A DNA stretch of 64,000 bases from Luteimonas galliterrae (GTDB lineage Bacteria; Pseudomonadota; Gammaproteobacteria; Xanthomonadales; Xanthomonadaceae): contig NZ_JAMBEP010000001.1 of assembly GCF_023374055.1 (NCBI RefSeq), positions 1,364,001 to 1,428,000 on the forward strand. Direction: 5' to 3'. Under the pieces are notes generated by a model. That model searched no databases and was not told the DNA's origin. It saw only the letters and a list, made by a program, of their open reading frames with translations. The translations under genes were made by a program, and so were the position numbers. The stretch's first letter is position 1, and each line of letters begins with the position of its first letter. Below are positions 60,629 through 64,000 of the stretch, in pieces.

Positions 60629-62194
60629 TTACAACGACTCCAGCGCCAACACCCCGGGAATCCCGCGCACCGCCACCAGCTGCGACTCCGGCACCGCACG
60701 ATCCACCGTGATCGCCGCCAGCGCCTCGCCATCGCCCTTGGCGCCGAGCGAGAAGTTGACGATATTGACGCCGGCCGCGCCCAGATGCGAACCGACCAGG
60801 CCGATCATGCCCGGGCGATCCTCGTTGCGCATCAGCAGCAGATGCGCCTGCGGATCGAATTCGATTTCGACGCCGTCGAAACGCACCACGCGCGGCCCGC
60901 GATGCAGCGTGGCTTCGATCTCGCGCGCGCCGCCGCCCTCGCCCTCCACGCGCAGTTTCAACAGCCGGTCGAAGCCGTCGCCATCGCCGCCCACCGTTTC
61001 GGCGACCACCAGGCCGCGCGCGGCGGCTTCCTGCAGCGCGTTGACCGGCGTCACGCGGCTGGACGCGGTGCCGAGCAACGACGACACCAGCAGCCGCGTC
61101 AGCGGCCTGGGGTCGAGCGACTCGCTGCGCCCGGCGTACGTGATGTGCAGCCGCGTCGGCGCCGGCACCAGCCGCGCGGCCAGCTTGCCGAGCGCGGACA
61201 TCAGCGGCATCCAAGGGCCCACTTCGCGCGCCGCTTCAGCCGTCAGCGGCGGCAGGTTGACGCAGCCGGCGACCGCGCCGGTGCCGATGAAGTCGATGAT
61301 CTGCTTGGCCAGGATGGTGCTGACCGCCTGCTGCGCTTCGCTGGTCGATGCGCCCAGGTGCGGCGTCAAAATCAGCTTGGGATGGCCGCGCAGCGGCGAG
61401 TCGGCCTGCAGCGGTTCGGTGGCGAAGGTGTCGAGCGCCGCGCCGGCCAGATGGCCTTCGTCGAGCAAGCGCAGCAGCGCGTCTTCGTCGACCAGCCCGC
61501 CGCGCGCGGCGTTGATGACGTAGGCGCCCTTCTTCATCGCGCGCAGGTTCTGTTCGGACAGCAGGTTCGTCGTTTCCTTGGTGCGCGGGATGTGCAGCGT
61601 GACGATGTCCGCCTTCGCCAGCAATTCGTCCAGCGGCTTCAGCGGTACGCTGCCCTTGCCCGCCGCGGACGCCGGCAGGAACGGGTCGTACGCCGCGACA
61701 TCCATGCCGATGCCCTGCGCCTTGCGCGCCACCGTGCTGCCGATGCGGCCCAGGCCGATCACGCCCAGCTTCTTGCCTTCCAGTTCGAAGCCGGTCAGGC
61801 CGGCCTTGGGCCATTCGCCGGCCTTCATGCCGGCGTCCGCCCGCGGGATGTGCCGGGCCAGCGCGAACAGCAGCGAGATCGCATGCTCGGCCGCGGCCAG
61901 CGTATTGCCGTCGGGCGCGTTCATCACGGCGATGCCGCGCGCGGTGGCTGCATCGACGTCGATCGTGTCGACGCCGGCGCCGGCGCGGCCGATCACCTTC
62001 AACTGCTTGGCCGAATCGATGGCCTCGGCCGTGACTTGCGTGGCCGAGCGCACCAGCAATGCGTCGACGCCGACCAAGGCTTTGGCGAGCTTGGCGGGGT
62101 CTTTGATGGGTTCGGAGATTTCGACGGTCCAACCGGCCTCGCGGAACAAGGCCAGGCCGTCTTCGTGGATACCGTCGCAAGCCAGCACTTTCAT
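60629..62194 (-). CDS. serA: D-3-phosphoglycerate dehydrogenase
   Basis: A 521-residue enzyme, the first step of serine synthesis, oxidising 3-phosphoglycerate with NAD+. Key parts: LLVRSATQVTAEAI, IGRAGAGVDTIDV, the NAD fingerprint GVIGLGRIGSTVARKA, VINAARGGLVDEDAL and the catalytic His in LTPHLGAST. The length and the ~210-residue C-terminal part, with a closing ACT domain (HLLLMRNEDRPGMIGLVGSH), identify the long form with an allosteric-substrate-binding domain. GGAG precedes the ATG. Confidence 0.97.
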   Translation of the reverse strand: MKVLACDGIHEDGLALFREAGWTVEISEPIKDPAKLAKALVGVDALLVRSATQVTAEAIDSAKQLKVIGRAGAGVDTIDVDAATARGIAVMNAPDGNTLAAAEHAISLLFALARHIPRADAGMKAGEWPKAGLTGFELEGKKLGVIGLGRIGSTVARKAQGIGMDVAAYDPFLPASAAGKGSVPLKPLDELLAKADIVTLHIPRTKETTNLLSEQNLRAMKKGAYVINAARGGLVDEDALLRLLDEGHLAGAALDTFATEPLQADSPLRGHPKLILTPHLGASTSEAQQAVSTILAKQIIDFIGTGAVAGCVNLPPLTAEAAREVGPWMPLMSALGKLAARLVPAPTRLHITYAGRSESLDPRPLTRLLVSSLLGTASSRVTPVNALQEAAARGLVVAETVGGDGDGFDRLLKLRVEGEGGGAREIEATLHRGPRVVRFDGVEIEFDPQAHLLLMRNEDRPGMIGLVGSHLGAAGVNIVNFSLGAKGDGEALAAITVDRAVPESQLVAVRGIPGVLALESL

Positions 62195-62437
62195 CGTCGA
62201 CTCCTGTGGGGAAAAGATCCCGCGGAGCCCGGCAGCCGGCACAACGTAAAGAACGATCGGATCGACATCCGCCTAAGGCGGATCGCTTACGGGTCGGGAG
62301 ACGGGGCCGGCTGGCATGGGAATCCGCGACCAAGACAGCGTAGCAGACGCAGCGGACCGCGCAAGAGGCGTCCGCGGGACTGGCCGCAGAGGCGGCCTTG
62401 CGCGACCATGGCGCTCCGAATCGATGGAGCGTGAGCC

Positions 62438-62833
62438 ATGGGCCAGCAGGTCAAAGGCGAATTCGACGTCAAACGCGGCATGGAGCCGTCCTGCGACATG
62501 GGCGACGGCGTCGAAGCCGGGCGTTTCCGCTTCGACAAGCGCTTCCACGGCGATCTGGACGCCAACAGCGTGGTGCACATGATGGCGGTGATGACCGAGA
62601 CGGAAGGTTCGGCCGCGTACGTGGCTATCGAACGCATCTCCGGCACGCTGCGGGGCCGGAAGGGCACGTTCTTCGTCACCCACAACGGAGTCATGGACCG
62701 CGGCACGCCGACGCTGTCGGTGGCTGTGGTGCCGGATTCGGGCACGGATGAGTTGGCCGGCCTTTCGGGTCGGATGGCGATCGATATCGTCGACGGCAAA
62801 CATTACTACACGTTCGATTACGCCTTGGAATAA
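62438..62833 (+). CDS. DUF3224 domain protein
   Basis: A 131-residue protein of the DUF3224 family (allene-oxide-cyclase-like beta barrel). Typical strands are FDVKRGMEP, GRFRFDKRFHGDLDA, TEGSAAYVAIERISGTLRGRKGTFF and DSGTDELAGLSGRMAIDIVDGKHYY. The function is unknown. It is a single gene between serA (divergent) and a large repeat block. Confidence 0.9.
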   Translation: MGQQVKGEFDVKRGMEPSCDMGDGVEAGRFRFDKRFHGDLDANSVVHMMAVMTETEGSAAYVAIERISGTLRGRKGTFFVTHNGVMDRGTPTLSVAVVPDSGTDELAGLSGRMAIDIVDGKHYYTFDYALE

Positions 62834-62871
62834 GCATCAAGCGCTAAATCGATTCGGGTCGGCGCATTTCT

Positions 62872-62940
62872 CTGCTCCTTATTGCCCTGCTCGTTATTGC
62901 CCTGCTCGTTATTGCTCTGCTCGTTATTGCCCTGCTCGTT
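62872..62940. repeat. 15-bp tandem array (4.6 units)
   Basis: The 15-bp unit CTGCTC(G/C)TTATTGC(C/T) is repeated at 62872, 62887, 62902, 62917 and partly at 62932. It ends exactly where composite repeat copy 2 begins. The unit differs from that at 45991-46155, but the period is the same. Confidence 0.9.
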
Positions 62941-63570
62941 GTAGAGCGGAGCTTGCTCCGCTGCACTTCGCTCTTAAGCTGTCATCCCAGCGAACGCTGG
63001 GACCCATCTTGCTTGTGCGCTTGCCCTTAAGCCGTCATCCCGGCGAAGGCCGGGATCCAGGCCCGCGTCCTTGCGGGTTGCGCTGCGACTCGCGCCATGG
63101 ACAAAGGCTTCCGGGCTGCGCCCGGGTCACTTTCTTTGTTGGCCCAAAGAAAGTAACCCAAGAAAGGGCCTGAACTGCGGTGCGATGCGTCGCGACTGAA
63201 AGACCGCCAGCAGACCTGCTTTCGTCGTGGGTGACCTTCTTACGCAGGTACTAGATTTTGATTCGCAGCGATTGTGGTGACGTGGCTTTTGCGGATTTGC
63301 GCTAAGGAGTCGTTCTGGTCGATCGCCTCGGATCTGAATATCGAAGCGACGGAGGAATCCCGAGCGTTGGCGAGCGGTGGCCAAGAACACGGGGCAACCC
63401 CATCGCCGGGATACCTTCCAAAGGCCCTTTTTCTTTGGTTACTGTTCTTTTTGGGCCCCACAAAAAGAAAGCAACTCGGCCGCGGTCTTAGCGGACGAAA
63501 CCCCGGCCTGAAAGGCCGGCAGGTCGCGACGAACCCGCAAGCGAAGGCAGCGGAGCAAGCTCCGCTCTAC
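62941..63570. repeat. Composite repeat, copy 2
   Basis: A 630-bp block with perfect 24-bp inverted ends: GTAGAGCGGAGCTTGCTCCG plus CTGC at 62941-62964, and the reverse complement at 63547-63570. Inside are two GTCATCCC palindromes (62977-63003 and 63032-63058) and the ~335-bp core (63129-63462) with long imperfect inverted ends, as in copy 1. It carries no long convincing ORF. With its tandem array it explains most of the 62834-63817 gap; 63571-63817 holds nothing else recognised. Confidence 0.87.
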
Positions 63571-63817
63571 AAGAAGCGGCTGGCACGTGAGGCCCCAACC
63601 CAGTGGACATACGACGAATGATTGATCCTGCATTCGTCCGGTCAGGTTCGGAGCCATTGACCCACATCTCACACATGCTCGGTGACCGCTCTCACAGATA
63701 ACGAATGATGCGGCGCATCGTGCGAAATTTTTATCGCGCGCTAACCGCTTCCGAACAAATACGCCCCTAGAGTCGGCCGGTCGGCAAGTGTCGGCGAACT
63801 TACGAAGGGAGAATACG

Positions 63818-64000
63818 ATGCAAAGGAAAGTAGCGGCCTTGCTCGGCGCGGCGGCCGCAGTCGCCATGGGCGCCGCGATCGCCGCGGTCGGTCCCACCGG
63901 ACCCGGGCAGTTCTATTACTACTACAACGATGCCGGCCAAGTGGTCGGCTACCAGGCCATCCGTTGCGACGGCACGCGCGAAGCCTGGGGCAAGTTCACC
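63818..64000 (+). CDS. Small secreted Tyr-rich protein, 5' part (DUF6289-like)
   Basis: The first 61 residues of a gene that runs off the right edge. GGGAG precedes the ATG by 7-8 bases. A signal peptide with an Ala-rich core (LLGAAAAVAMGAAIAAVG) is followed by PTGPGQFYYYYNDAGQVVGYQAIRCDGT; a run of tyrosines, one Cys and Trp resemble small exported proteins grouped as DUF6289 (tentative). The function is unknown, and maturation as a peptide cannot be judged without the 3' end. Confidence 0.7.
   Translation, partial: MQRKVAALLGAAAAVAMGAAIAAVGPTGPGQFYYYYNDAGQVVGYQAIRCDGTREAWGKFT

Noticed and set aside
59882-62434. An 850-codon plus-strand open frame over the phosphatase and serA genes
   Set aside because: It runs antisense to two genes with clear catalytic motifs and through a repeat pair.

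Overview
The window is high-GC DNA with small intergenic gaps. It is filled with short palindromic repeats that begin with GTAG, a feature of Xanthomonadaceae. Gene content (a THX-type ribosomal protein, hut genes, TonB receptors, many secreted lipoproteins and proteases, folC-dedD-purF) fits a Lysobacter-like gammaproteobacterium. The genus is an inference from repeats and gene content, not a search result. No rRNA, tRNA, CRISPR array or intact transposase was seen.

Layout. 1-4.0 kb: the end of lemA with a DUF2207 membrane protein, two small unknowns, a methyltransferase and a YkgJ-type cysteine-cluster protein. 4.1-6.9 kb: a compact arsenic operon (arsR, thioredoxin-type arsC, an aquaporin, glutaredoxin-type arsC, arsH) with no arsenite pump in the operon. 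6.9-10.5 kb: a beta-propeller phytase-like lipoprotein divergent from a TonB receptor. 10.7-17.8 kb: a c-type-haem-motif lipoprotein facing a translationally coupled cluster of three secreted proteases (trypsin-like, subtilisin-like, matrixin-like) plus a small lipoprotein. 17.9-28.7 kb: ordinary accessory genes (RecF-like ATPase, NTF2-like proteins, a ClpP-fold lipoprotein, GNAT, HxlR with an FMN reductase, a TorF-like outer-membrane protein, MATE pump, GFA and SRPBCC proteins). 28.9-32.0 kb: a very large LysM protein with four tandem ~65-residue repeats. 33.5-34.6 kb: a low-GC gene encoding a TIR domain joined to a DUF4163/DUF3298 (RsiV-like) region, the most unusual gene here. 34.7-45.9 kb: histidine-utilisation genes hutU, hutF and hutI, interleaved with alkylation-repair genes (Ada-AlkA, Ogt), an NPP-type phosphodiesterase, an EF-hand protein and a dipeptidase. 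46.9-53.9 kb: THX, a zinc-related set (MerC-like protein, ZnuD-like receptor, a Zur-box-like site and a Zur-like regulator), a MarR/MFS pair and gltX. 54-62.2 kb: lpxH, a DUF455 ferritin-like protein, purF, dedD, folC, a histidine phosphatase and serA. 62.4-64 kb: a DUF3224 protein and the start of a small secreted tyrosine-rich protein.

Repeats shape this region. At least six GTAG palindrome families and a GTCAT family fill almost every gap. Two ~630-840 bp composite repeats (45.9 and 62.9 kb) have nested inverted repeats, and each carries or abuts a 15-bp tandem array at its left end. In two places a palindrome lies inside a real gene and is read in frame (folC and the ThuA-like gene), and in two others a GTAG palindrome supplies the stop codon of the flanking gene.
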